Shown here: positions 1-8,224 of the stretch, in pieces | Numbering within the stretch: position 1 is the stretch's first letter | Layout: each line of letters begins with the position of its first letter | Program-made: the position numbers and the translations under genes | The notes under the pieces: model-generated | The model's input: only the letters and a program-made list of their open reading frames with translations | What the model was told of the DNA's origin: nothing | Database searches by the model: none | Assembly (NCBI GenBank): GCA_045615765.1 | Contig: JAZLFM010000004.1 | Span: 1 to 50,509 of the forward strand | DNA from: UBA1715 sp045615765 | GTDB lineage: Bacteria; Bacteroidota; Bacteroidia; Bacteroidales; UBA1715 | Length of the DNA: 50,509 nt | Direction: 5' to 3'

Positions 1-286
1 CCTAAAAGTAATTAACTACTCAATGTGAACATATAAAACAAGTACTTGTTAATAAAACAGAAAAACAACTGAATTTCAAATAAATATACCTTTAATAAGA
101 TGTTAATATCTACCAATAAAATTCTAAAATTGTTCAATACAAGAAAATTCAAAAAAAATTAGAAACAAATTAACAGCCTTTATTATTCCTTATAGATATA
201 TTTTTAATTATTTAAATTTTATATAAAGTAATTAATGATTGTTGACAATTTCAAAAATAGTGCTACTTTCACGAAAAAATAAAATA

Positions 287-721
287 ATGGAATTACGAAT
301 AGTAAATAAATCAAAACATCAGTTACCTGCATATTCAACAGAATATTCTGCAGGAATGGATCTTCGAGCAAATATCGACTCTCCTATTGTACTACAACCA
401 ATGGAACGAGTAATTGTACCAACAGGATTATTTATTGAATTACCTGAAGGTTACGAAGCACAAATTCGTCCAAGAAGTGGTTTAGCTGCAAAATTTGGTA
501 TAACAGTTTTAAACTCTCCTGGAACAATTGATGCTGATTATAGAGGAGAAATAAAAGCAATTTTGGTAAATCTTTCTAAAGAACCATTTACTATTAATGA
601 TGGAGAAAGAATTTGTCAAATGGTAATTGCTCAATATGCAAAAGCTGAAATCGTGGAAGTTACCGAACTATCAGAAACTGTGAGAGGTGAAGGTGGTTTC
701 GGACATACTGGTGTAAAATAA
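287..721 (+). CDS. dut: dUTP diphosphatase
   Basis: Hydrolyses dUTP to dUMP and pyrophosphate, keeping uracil out of DNA and supplying dUMP for thymidylate synthesis. The 144-residue protein shows the trimeric dUTPase motifs: AGMDLRA near the N-terminus, the PRSGLA motif, the GTIDADYRGE motif with the catalytic Asp, and the C-terminal RGEGGFGHTG arm that closes over the substrate. I chose ATG at 287. The open frame extends to a TTG at 239, but the extra 16 residues look nothing like the family and MELRIVNKS is a typical beginning. It is first in a + strand run; a hairpin follows before the nucleotidyltransferase. A weak promoter-like TTG-N19-TACTTTC lies at 242-270. In Bacteroidales dut commonly lies near the TPR/DUF4292/M23 genes seen here. 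Confidence 0.95.
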   Translation: MELRIVNKSKHQLPAYSTEYSAGMDLRANIDSPIVLQPMERVIVPTGLFIELPEGYEAQIRPRSGLAAKFGITVLNSPGTIDADYRGEIKAILVNLSKEPFTINDGERICQMVIAQYAKAEIVEVTELSETVRGEGGFGHTGVK

Positions 722-729
722 TAAAGTAA

Positions 730-749
730 GGGTGTATAACATACACCCT
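730..749 (+). terminator. Hairpin between dut and the nucleotidyltransferase gene
   Basis: GGGTGTAT and ATACACCC (730-737 and 741-748) form a perfect 8-bp stem with a 3-nt loop, extendable by one A-T pair. There is no strong T-run after it, so it may be a weak terminator, an attenuator or an mRNA end stabiliser. Confidence 0.4.
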
Positions 750-774
750 ATTATACCTTAAAAATTATAATAGA

Positions 775-1770
775 ATGAAACTAATTATTCCTATGGCTGG
801 TATGGGGAAAAGAATGCGTCCTCATACATTATCGATTCCAAAACCATTAATTCCTGTTGCAGGAAAACCTATAGTACAAAGATTAGTAGAAGATATTTCT
901 CGTGTATGTATGCAACATATAGAAGAAATAGCATTTATTATACATCCAAGTTTCGGTAAAGATGTAGAAAAAATGTTGTTAGACATAGCTTCTCAACTTG
1001 GTGCTGTTGGAAAAATTTGCTATCAAGAAGAGCCAAAAGGAACAGCACACGCAATTTTGTGTGCTTCTACTTCGTTGTCTGGAAATGTTATTGTTGCTTT
1101 TGCCGACACATTGTTTGTTGCAGACTTTAATCTTGATACTTCAAAAGACTCAATAATTTGGGTACAAAAAGTAGCAGATCCATCAGCTTTTGGTGTGGTA
1201 AAATTGGATTCAGACGGAATGATTACTGATTTTGTTGAAAAACCAAAAGATTTTGTTTCTGATTTAGCAATCATAGGAATTTACTACTTTAAAGATGGTA
1301 GAAATCTTCGTTCAGAATTACAGTATTTAATTGATAATAATGTAATTAGAGGAACAGAATACCAGTTAACAGATGCCTTGGAAAACATGAAGAACAAAGG
1401 CAAAAAGTTCTATACTGGTCAAGTAAACGAATGGTTAGATTGTGGAAATAAAAATGCTACTGTAAATACAAACCAAAGAGTATTAGCTAATTACGGTAGT
1501 GAAATTTCAGAAAAAGCAGAGATTGTAAATTCACAAATCATAGAACCTTGTTGTATTGCCGATGGAGCAAAAATTGAAAATTCAGTAGTTGGTCCATTTG
1601 TTTCTGTAGGAAAAGATACAAAAATTAAAAATTCAGTAATTTCAAATTCTATTATTCAAACAAATAGCGTTTTAGAAAACACAAATATCACAAACTCAAT
1701 GGTCGGAAATTATGTTTCTATAAAGAAATCAGCCAGTGAATTGAGTGTAGGTGATTATAATGAGATGTAA
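775..1770 (+). CDS. Sugar-phosphate nucleotidyltransferase with left-handed beta-helix tail
   Basis: Predicted cytoplasmic NDP-sugar pyrophosphorylase of the glucose-1-phosphate thymidylyltransferase/uridylyltransferase type, joining a sugar-1-phosphate to an NTP for surface polysaccharide synthesis. The N-terminus IIPMAGMGKRMRPHT followed by KPLIPVAGKP is the nucleotide-binding signature of the family. ADTLFVADFN is the metal-binding region and FVEKP the sugar-site motif. Residues from about 245 to 320 repeat short hexapeptide-like units (IENSVVG, IKNSVIS, LENTNITNS), suggesting a left-handed beta-helix as in bifunctional pyrophosphorylases. Exact nucleotide and sugar specificity cannot be read from the sequence. 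A strong terminator follows directly. Confidence 0.85.
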   Translation: MKLIIPMAGMGKRMRPHTLSIPKPLIPVAGKPIVQRLVEDISRVCMQHIEEIAFIIHPSFGKDVEKMLLDIASQLGAVGKICYQEEPKGTAHAILCASTSLSGNVIVAFADTLFVADFNLDTSKDSIIWVQKVADPSAFGVVKLDSDGMITDFVEKPKDFVSDLAIIGIYYFKDGRNLRSELQYLIDNNVIRGTEYQLTDALENMKNKGKKFYTGQVNEWLDCGNKNATVNTNQRVLANYGSEISEKAEIVNSQIIEPCCIADGAKIENSVVGPFVSVGKDTKIKNSVISNSIIQTNSVLENTNITNSMVGNYVSIKKSASELSVGDYNEM

Positions 1771-1788
1771 AATTACTTTGTAAGTAAT

Positions 1789-1821
1789 AAAAGCGAAATC
1801 AGTAATGGTTTCGCTTTTTTT
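1789..1821 (+). terminator. Rho-independent terminator after the nucleotidyltransferase gene
   Basis: AAAAGCGAAA (1789-1798) pairs perfectly with TTTCGCTTTT (1809-1818) around a 10-nt loop and runs into a T-tract to 1821. Confidence 0.85.
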
Positions 1822-1919
1822 GTAAAAAACGATTTAATGGAAAAGCAATAGAAGATATTTCAAATGACACTACATCAAAAATAGCTTCTCATTCTGAATT
1901 ATTTGGAAAGAAAAATTAG
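1806..1919 (+). pseudogene. Possible remnant of a gene 3' end
   Basis: An open frame without a start codon runs from a stop at 1803 to TAG at 1917-1919. The last 27 codons read like real protein (NGKAIEDISNDTTSKIA, then SHSELFGKKN). It begins inside the terminator of the upstream gene, so it cannot be an intact gene. It may be the tail of a lost gene or chance. I do not recognise the family. Confidence 0.25.
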
Positions 1920-1921
1920 TT

Positions 1922-1940
1922 ACTTTTAGTAATTAAAAGT
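1922..1940. promoter_or_regulatory. Inverted repeat just before the TPR gene
   Basis: ACTTTTA (1922-1928) and TAAAAGT (1934-1940) form a 7-bp inverted repeat with a 5-nt spacer ending 7 nt before the ATG at 1948. It could be an operator or a short 5'-leader hairpin; function is not known. Confidence 0.3.
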
Positions 1941-1947
1941 ATTGATA

Positions 1948-2322
1948 ATGAAAAAAATACTATTTATATTATATATACTATTTTGTACATCTTTTGCTTC
2001 ATATTCTCAGAAATTGAAGACTTACGAGGATTCTGTAAAATACGATAGAAAAAAGGTGGAATTCGAAAAAATGTTTGTACAGGCAAACCTTGAAAAAAAT
2101 CGTAAAAACTACGATCAGGCGTTAGCGTTATACTATGATTGCAATAAATTATTTGCAGAAAATGATGCTGTGTATTATGAGATTGCGCAAATTTATTTTG
2201 CTAAGGAAAAGTATTCCGAAGCAGAGGAAATGTGCAAGAAAGCAAATAAGATTTCTCCGAAAAATGTTGAGTATAAACGCTTTTTAGATGAATTGTACAT
2301 AAAAATGGGGAAAAAAAGATAA
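1948..2322 (+). CDS. Exported tetratricopeptide-repeat protein
   Basis: A 124-residue protein with an N-terminal signal peptide (MKKILFILYILFCTSFASYS) and then TPR-type helices from about residue 35 to the end: a copy containing YDQALALYYDCNKL, a second containing YSEAEEMCKKANKISP. TPRs mediate protein-protein contacts, so this is likely a periplasmic scaffold. The ATG at 1948 is preferred over an in-frame TTG at 1942 because it begins the signal peptide directly. It is followed after 18 nt by the DUF4292 lipoprotein gene, and the two usually travel together in Bacteroidales with the M23/EnvC gene. No specific partner can be named. Confidence 0.8.
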   Translation: MKKILFILYILFCTSFASYSQKLKTYEDSVKYDRKKVEFEKMFVQANLEKNRKNYDQALALYYDCNKLFAENDAVYYEIAQIYFAKEKYSEAEEMCKKANKISPKNVEYKRFLDELYIKMGKKR

Positions 2323-2327
2323 TTTTG
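2320..2327 (+). promoter_or_regulatory. Promoter-like -7 box (TAATTTTG) before the DUF4292 gene
   Basis: A full match to TAnnTTTG overlaps the stop codon of the TPR gene, 13 nt before the ATG at 2341. No clear -33 TTTG is present at the right distance. Confidence 0.35.
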
Positions 2328-2340
2328 CAAAAAATTGCGG

Positions 2341-3183
2341 ATGCGTAGAGTTATCATATACATACTATTAGGAGTTTTATTTTTTTCGTCGTGTAAGTCG
2401 TCGAAGAAAATGATGACACAAACTTTGACTCAGCAAAATGAAATCATATCGTTGTATGATTCTATAACAAAACATTACGGAGATTTTTCTACGTTATCAG
2501 TAAAATTCTCAATTGATTCAAAAGATTTCAAATCTTTACCTGTACAGGTTAAAGGAACTATTCGAATAAAGAAAGACAGTATAATTTGGATTTCGATTGC
2601 GCCTACAATGAACATTGAAATGGTTCGTTGTGTCTTAACACAAGACAGTGTTAAATTCTACTCGAAAATTCAGAAATCGTATTATGAAAATTCAATAGAT
2701 TCTCTTACAAATAGTGGCAATATAATTGATTTCAAAACTGTTCAATCTATTTTACTTGACGAGTTATTCTTCTGCGATCAGAACGAAAATACCGATACTT
2801 TAGCTTTATTGAAATCGTTCGAAACGAATATAAAAAACAATTCGTCGGTGCTAAAGGCCCATCCTAAAAAAGAATATAAGAAAAACGATACATTGTCACT
2901 TCAACAAATTTGGACTGTGGATAACACTATTTTCAGAATTTCTGATGTAGAAATAATGAATGATAATGTCGCAGAAAATAACGAAATGCTTTTACGAATA
3001 CATTATGGCAATTTCCAAACATTCCAAGACATTATTTTTCCTACAATGATTAGTATAAAAGCTAAAAAGCCAAATAAAAAATTATCGCTCGATTTGAACT
3101 TTAGTAAAGTGTCGTTTAACGAAGATTTATCGTTCCCATTTACTAAATACGATAAGTATCAAAAAATTGAATTTAAGAATTAA
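2341..3183 (+). CDS. DUF4292 family lipoprotein
   Basis: A 280-residue predicted lipoprotein. The signal peptide ends in the lipobox-like LFFSSC followed by KSSKK, so it is probably acylated at the Cys. The remainder, with GTIRIKKDSIIWISIAP and MNIEMVRCVLTQDSVKF, is the pattern of the Bacteroidota DUF4292 family, whose predicted fold is LolA/LppX-like (a half-barrel that can hold acyl chains). Function is not established. ATG at 2341 is chosen; a TTG at 2335 adds only two residues. Its stop overlaps the next ATG by one base (TAATG), implying translational coupling to the EnvC-like gene. Confidence 0.8.
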   Translation: MRRVIIYILLGVLFFSSCKSSKKMMTQTLTQQNEIISLYDSITKHYGDFSTLSVKFSIDSKDFKSLPVQVKGTIRIKKDSIIWISIAPTMNIEMVRCVLTQDSVKFYSKIQKSYYENSIDSLTNSGNIIDFKTVQSILLDELFFCDQNENTDTLALLKSFETNIKNNSSVLKAHPKKEYKKNDTLSLQQIWTVDNTIFRISDVEIMNDNVAENNEMLLRIHYGNFQTFQDIIFPTMISIKAKKPNKKLSLDLNFSKVSFNEDLSFPFTKYDKYQKIEFKN

Positions 3184-4418
3184 TGAAAAAATATATCTTC
3201 ATATTGCTTTCTTTATTGCTTTGTTTTTCAACTGAGTCGTATTGTCAGAAAAAGAAAACAAAAGCACAAGTTCAGGCTGAATTAAACAAAGCAAAAAAAG
3301 ATATTGAGCGTACTAGCCAGCTTTTGAAGGAAACAGAAAAGAGTAAATCTATTTCAATAGAACGCGTTACCTTGTTAAGTCAACAAATTCAGGAGCGTAA
3401 AAACTATGTAAATTCATTACAGCAGGAAATTGAATTTATAGAAGCTGATATGGTTGCGACAAATGCGCAAATTCATACATTAAGTGCTCAGTTAGAGCAA
3501 GTTCAAGCTGACTACAAAAAAACATTATTTACGGTATATAAGGTTAATTCTCAATACGAACAGTTAATATTTATTTTATCGGCGGAAAGTTTTAACCAGG
3601 CATATAATCGTATAAAATATCTGCAATATTATTCAGACTATATGATTCAACAATCGAATAGAATCAAGTCGTTGCAGGATAGTTTAGATGTAAGGAAAAA
3701 CGAGTTAAATAAGCTTTTATTAAACAAAAAGAGTTTAGTTGACGAAAAACAATCTGAAGCTCGTCGTTTGGAACAAGATAAATATGTTGAAGACGCTACT
3801 ATTCAGAAACTTAACAGCAAGCAACAAGATTTAAAAAAGAAATTGGCTGAAAAACAAGCACTTGCAAAAAAACTTGACAAACAAATCCAAGATTTGATTC
3901 GTGCGGAAATAGAGGCGAAAAAGAAAGCAGCCGCTGCTAAAAATACTACTACTACAGGTAAGTCAACAACAGAAAGTACTTTAACTCCAGAAGAAAAGTT
4001 AGTATCAAGTCAGTTTTCCGGTAACAAAGGACGATTGCCTTGGCCAACTGCAACTGGAAAAATTACAGAACATTTTGGTCGCCATAAACATCCAACTTTG
4101 GAGTATGTTGAAGTAGAAAGCAATGGTGTGGAAATTGCTACAATAAAAGGAGCAAAAGCGCGTGCGATATTCGATGGAACTGTTTCAAAAATTGTGTTGA
4201 TTCCAGGAAGAAACACTGCGGTTCTTATTAAACACGGAAATTATTATACGGTGTACGATAACTTGATAAGTGTTACAGTTAAAGCTGGTCAGCAAGTTAA
4301 AGCAAAACAAGAAATAGGAACAATTTATACTGATCCTGAAACAAATTCTACCGTTATCCAGTTGCAAATTTGGCAAGAACTCGAAAAATTGGATCCAGAG
4401 CAATGGCTATCTAAATAG
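3183..4418 (+). CDS. EnvC-like murein hydrolase activator (degenerate M23/LytM)
   Basis: A 411-residue periplasmic protein with a signal peptide (residues 1-21), a long coiled coil from about 25 to 235, a Lys/Ala/Thr-rich linker to about 275 and a C-terminal LytM (M23) domain. The LytM domain lacks the zinc ligands: where active enzymes have HxGxD it reads VESNGVEIA, and where they have HLHFE it reads VIQLQIW. This is the EnvC arrangement, in which the domain activates amidases rather than cutting peptidoglycan itself. The likely role is therefore control of cell-wall splitting at division. It is coupled to DUF4292 upstream and separated by 8 nt from the DUF4175 gene. Confidence 0.85.
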   Translation: MKKYIFILLSLLLCFSTESYCQKKKTKAQVQAELNKAKKDIERTSQLLKETEKSKSISIERVTLLSQQIQERKNYVNSLQQEIEFIEADMVATNAQIHTLSAQLEQVQADYKKTLFTVYKVNSQYEQLIFILSAESFNQAYNRIKYLQYYSDYMIQQSNRIKSLQDSLDVRKNELNKLLLNKKSLVDEKQSEARRLEQDKYVEDATIQKLNSKQQDLKKKLAEKQALAKKLDKQIQDLIRAEIEAKKKAAAAKNTTTTGKSTTESTLTPEEKLVSSQFSGNKGRLPWPTATGKITEHFGRHKHPTLEYVEVESNGVEIATIKGAKARAIFDGTVSKIVLIPGRNTAVLIKHGNYYTVYDNLISVTVKAGQQVKAKQEIGTIYTDPETNSTVIQLQIWQELEKLDPEQWLSK

Positions 4419-4426
4419 GACTGCCT

Positions 4427-7400
4427 ATGGAGAAATCCAATATTAATATCATTATTTCTAAACTTGACGAATTCATTAAGCGATATTATGTCAATGAATT
4501 CTTAAAAGGCCTTATTGTTTTCGTATTAATAGCCGGATTTTATTTTCTGACAATTAGTTGTATCGAGTATTTCGCTTTTTTCCCAACATCAGTACGAACT
4601 TGTGTTTTTTATGGTTCGCTTGTTTTAGCAATAGTTACGTTAGTAAAATATGTGTGTATTCCTTTTATACACATTTATAAGATTGGGAAGATAATTTCCT
4701 ATGAAGAGGCAGCAAAAATTGTTGCAAAATTTTTTCCGGAAATACACGACACGCTACAAAATACTTTGGAATTGTCGAACGACGAAACTTTGCGTGATAA
4801 TGCGTTGGCAATAGCTGCTATTAACCAGAAAATTAAATCTTTACAACCAATACCATTCATTTCAGTATTTGATTTTAAACAATTTATCTCGTATTGGAAG
4901 TATGCGGTTGCGTTGCTAGTTGTTGTGATTTTAGTTACAGTGTTGTATCCGCGAGCAATTGTTGATGGAGCGAAACGAATAGTTAAGCACAACGAGCAGT
5001 TCGAAAAACCGGCTCCATTCCGCTTTGTTTTAGATAACGATAGTTTGGCGGTTGTGAGAGGAGCGGATTTTTCAATTTCAATGCATATTGAAGGCGATTA
5101 TATTCCCGATGAGGTACAATTACAATTTGGCGGTAATAGTTTCGCTATGACGAAAAAAACGGCCTCTACATTCGAATATGTTCTTCGTGGCTGCAATCAA
5201 TCAATCACATTTAATTTTATAGCCGAAAATTATTCGTCGAAACAATTTATGTTGGAAGTGTATCCGTTGCCACAATTGTTGCAGTTTTCATTGAATGTAA
5301 CGGTTCCGACATATACGCAAATTGACAATTTTACTGAAAAAAATACTGGTGATATTACTGTTCCAGCAGGTTCACAAATTGCTTGGTCGGTTGCCGCTGT
5401 TGATGTAGATTCACTTTTTTATGTGTCTGAAAATAAGCGAATTGCTTTTCAGAAAAAAGAAGATTCATTCGTTTTAAATCAAAAAGTTCTGCAAACAGAA
5501 GAATATAGTTTAATAGGGAAAAATGAATTTTTAGATTCTGTACAAATCATCAATTATACTTTTACTGTAATTCCTGATGTACGACCATCTATACAGGTAG
5601 AACAACAGCAAGATAGCGTTAAATATTTCACTTATTACTTTAAAGGAGAAATGCAGGATGACTATGGCTTTTCATCATTGGAATTTGTGTATTATGTAAA
5701 GGATAACGAAGCAGAAAAAGTCCGTATTCTGGTAGAATTTTCGCCATCAATCACGCATCAACAATTTTTCTATCTATTTGATTTTTCGCAATTTACAAAA
5801 GGAGAAGTTATACAATACTATTTCGAAACATTCGATAATGATGCGATAAATGGGAAAAAATCGGCACGTACGTCGGTGTATGAATGTACGATTCCTACGC
5901 AAGAAGAATTGGAAAAACTACAAGAGCAATATTCAGAACAGATTACATCGTCATTTGAAGAATCGTCGTCGATTGCGCAGGATTTGATGAAAGATTTCGA
6001 AAAGTTAAAGCAGAAATTGTTGAATGAAAATCTTTCGGAATGGGAGAGAAAGCAAGTTCTTGACGAAATGCAAGCAAAACAGCAACAAATAAAACAGCAG
6101 GTAGAATCGTTGCAGCAATCTCTTCAACAAAAGAATGAATTGCAAAAACAAATGTCGAAACAAGACGAAGAAATGCTTCGCAAGCAGCAAGAAATCAACG
6201 AATTGCTGAATAGTTTAATGGACGATGAGTTGCGTAAGATGATGGAAGAATTTGAAAAAATGCGCGAGGAGTTCAATAAGAATGATTTCATACAAAAATC
6301 GGAAGATATGAAAATGTCTTACGAAGAGCTTTCGAAACAACTTGATCGTGATTTAGAGTTATTGAAACGAATGGATGTTGAACAGCAAGTGCAGATGTCT
6401 GGTGAACGTTTGGAAGAACTTGCCCAAGAACAACAGCAACTTTCCGAAGAAATGAAGACTGGTAAAAATTCTGATGAGGTAAATCAGAAAATGAAACAGA
6501 TTTCCGAGGAACTGCAGTCGATAGAGAAGAGTTATAACGATGCAAAAGAGAAAAATGAAGAATTACAACAGAAATATGAGCTACAGAATTTCGATAAGCA
6601 ATTCCAGGATATAAAGAATGCAATGCAGCAAAGCCAGTCGGAGCAAGAACAAAAGCAGCAAAACAAAGCATCGAAGTCGATGAAAAAAGCAGCAGAAGAA
6701 ACCGAGAAACTTGCACAGTCAATGCAAGGAATGATGCAGCAACAAATGCAGCAGCAAGCTATGGAAGATATGGCAAACTTGCGTCAGATACTTGAAAATT
6801 TAGTGACGTTCTCGTTTAAGCAAGAAGATTTATTGAATCAGACTAAGAAGCTATCGTACGCCGATCCGAAATATGCCGAAACAGCGGATAATCAGAATGC
6901 TTTGCGCGAGAATTTCCAGATAATAAAGGATTCATTGTATGTGTTGAGTACGCGTGTCCCACAGATTTCACAATCGATAAATAGTGAAGTGTTCGAGATT
7001 TATAAGAATGGGGCAGTGGTATTGGATAATTTGGAGCAGCGGCAACGAGGTTTGGCGCAAATGAATCAGCAGTATATTATGACCTCGGCGAACAATTTAG
7101 CTTTGTTATTGTCCGAAGTTTTGGATGCCATGCAGCAGCAAGCTGCACAGCAAATGGAAGGACAACAACAATGCCAGAATCCACGTAGCTCGGGTAAGGG
7201 TGCAAAGCCGTCGTTCCAGCAAATGAAACAGATGCAAGAATCGTTGAAGTCGCAGATGCAGGAGATGATGAAGCAGATGAAAAACGGCGGAATGCCATCG
7301 CAACAGATGCAGAAACAGTTGAGCGAAATGCTTATGAAAGAGCAAATGCTCAAACAGATGGCATACACAATGATGCAGAATGGTGAACTTTCGCCTGAAG

Positions 7401-7738
7401 GAGTTCAGCAATTAAAAGATATTCAACGCCTGATGGATCAAACCGAGCGCGATATTGTTAATCAGAATATTACGCCACAAACTATGATGCGCCAGGAGCA
7501 GATATTGACTCGTATGCTCGAAGCAGAAAATTCAAAACACGAACGCGATAAAGACAAAGAACGTGAATCAAAAACAGCCAAGGAAACACCTTCGGAAACA
7601 GCCAAGAAACAATTCCAACAAACAGAGAAGGACAAACAACAATATGGCGATATGCTCCAAGAAAATTCTATTAAATTGAAGCCACAATATCAGAAAATGT
7701 ATTCTGATTATATTATGAATTTGGAGGATGGAAATTAA
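4427..7738 (+). CDS. DUF4175-type giant membrane protein with Gln-rich coiled coil
   Basis: An 1103-residue protein. Two or three membrane helices lie in the first 180 residues (about 27-47, 58-80, 158-178), followed by a beta-rich extracytoplasmic part to about residue 490. A very long helical stretch then runs from about 495 to the end, rich in Gln, Glu, Lys and Met (QQMQQQAMEDM, KQMQESLKSQMQEMM). The layout matches the DUF4175 proteins annotated in Bacteroidota and Proteobacteria. The function of the family is unknown; the position after an EnvC-like factor suggests an envelope role. Only 46 nt separate it from the convergent PH-domain gene. Confidence 0.7.
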   Translation: MEKSNINIIISKLDEFIKRYYVNEFLKGLIVFVLIAGFYFLTISCIEYFAFFPTSVRTCVFYGSLVLAIVTLVKYVCIPFIHIYKIGKIISYEEAAKIVAKFFPEIHDTLQNTLELSNDETLRDNALAIAAINQKIKSLQPIPFISVFDFKQFISYWKYAVALLVVVILVTVLYPRAIVDGAKRIVKHNEQFEKPAPFRFVLDNDSLAVVRGADFSISMHIEGDYIPDEVQLQFGGNSFAMTKKTASTFEYVLRGCNQSITFNFIAENYSSKQFMLEVYPLPQLLQFSLNVTVPTYTQIDNFTEKNTGDITVPAGSQIAWSVAAVDVDSLFYVSENKRIAFQKKEDSFVLNQKVLQTEEYSLIGKNEFLDSVQIINYTFTVIPDVRPSIQVEQQQDSVKYFTYYFKGEMQDDYGFSSLEFVYYVKDNEAEKVRILVEFSPSITHQQFFYLFDFSQFTKGEVIQYYFETFDNDAINGKKSARTSVYECTIPTQEELEKLQEQYSEQITSSFEESSSIAQDLMKDFEKLKQKLLNENLSEWERKQVLDEMQAKQQQIKQQVESLQQSLQQKNELQKQMSKQDEEMLRKQQEINELLNSLMDDELRKMMEEFEKMREEFNKNDFIQKSEDMKMSYEELSKQLDRDLELLKRMDVEQQVQMSGERLEELAQEQQQLSEEMKTGKNSDEVNQKMKQISEELQSIEKSYNDAKEKNEELQQKYELQNFDKQFQDIKNAMQQSQSEQEQKQQNKASKSMKKAAEETEKLAQSMQGMMQQQMQQQAMEDMANLRQILENLVTFSFKQEDLLNQTKKLSYADPKYAETADNQNALRENFQIIKDSLYVLSTRVPQISQSINSEVFEIYKNGAVVLDNLEQRQRGLAQMNQQYIMTSANNLALLLSEVLDAMQQQAAQQMEGQQQCQNPRSSGKGAKPSFQQMKQMQESLKSQMQEMMKQMKNGGMPSQQMQKQLSEMLMKEQMLKQMAYTMMQNGELSPEGVQQLKDIQRLMDQTERDIVNQNITPQTMMRQEQILTRMLEAENSKHERDKDKERESKTAKETPSETAKKQFQQTEKDKQQYGDMLQENSIKLKPQYQKMYSDYIMNLEDGN

Positions 7739-7784
7739 CTTGGCAATGGTTAAAAAAGCATCGTGTTATTCGGAAGAAGTGATT

Positions 7785-8204
7785 TTACACGAATCTTTGT
7801 TCAAATTCTTTTACGCCTACTCGTTCCATTTCTACGGCTGCACGAAGTTCATTCCATATCTGTTTGCCATTGTGAATGGCATCAACAAATAGTTCGCCTC
7901 TGGTTTTGTCGGTAGAGTAGATTGTAAGGTTTGACAAGCCAACTAAGCGAAGTAAAAAAGGTTCAAATAGTTTGGTATCGGTTACGCGTTTTAAGAGAAT
8001 TTCATCTGTTCTTTTTGAAAATAAACCACGTTCAACGATAATGCGTTTTGTTGTTATGGTTGTTTTTGTGCATTTTAGCAGATAGTAATGGTATAATGCG
8101 AAAAAGATTGGAACGATAAGCCAACAAAACAATCCGCATAAAAGGAAAACTTTTATGTTAATCCATTGTGAAGGAGAACCTTCGTATATTGTTTTTTCTT
8201 CCAT
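7785..8204 (-). CDS. Membrane protein with bacterial PH domain
   Basis: A 139-residue protein. It has a hydrophobic hairpin (about residues 17-43) and then the bPH_2-type core typical of YdbS-like proteins: YYLLKCTKTTITTKRIIVERG followed by ILLKRVTDTKLFEPFL. Such domains are found in small membrane proteins of unclear function. It is the last gene of the leftward operon sufS-ldcA-hemW-flippase, 20 nt after the flippase stop. Confidence 0.75.
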   Translation of the reverse strand: MEEKTIYEGSPSQWINIKVFLLCGLFCWLIVPIFFALYHYYLLKCTKTTITTKRIIVERGLFSKRTDEILLKRVTDTKLFEPFLLRLVGLSNLTIYSTDKTRGELFVDAIHNGKQIWNELRAAVEMERVGVKEFEQRFV

Positions 8205-8224
8205 AGTTGTACGACTACAATTTG

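Noticed and set aside
6005..7411. Several open frames on - within the DUF4175 gene
   Set aside because: They arise from the Gln/Lys-rich codons of the real gene read backwards; products are Leu/Phe/His- or Cys-rich and unlike any protein.
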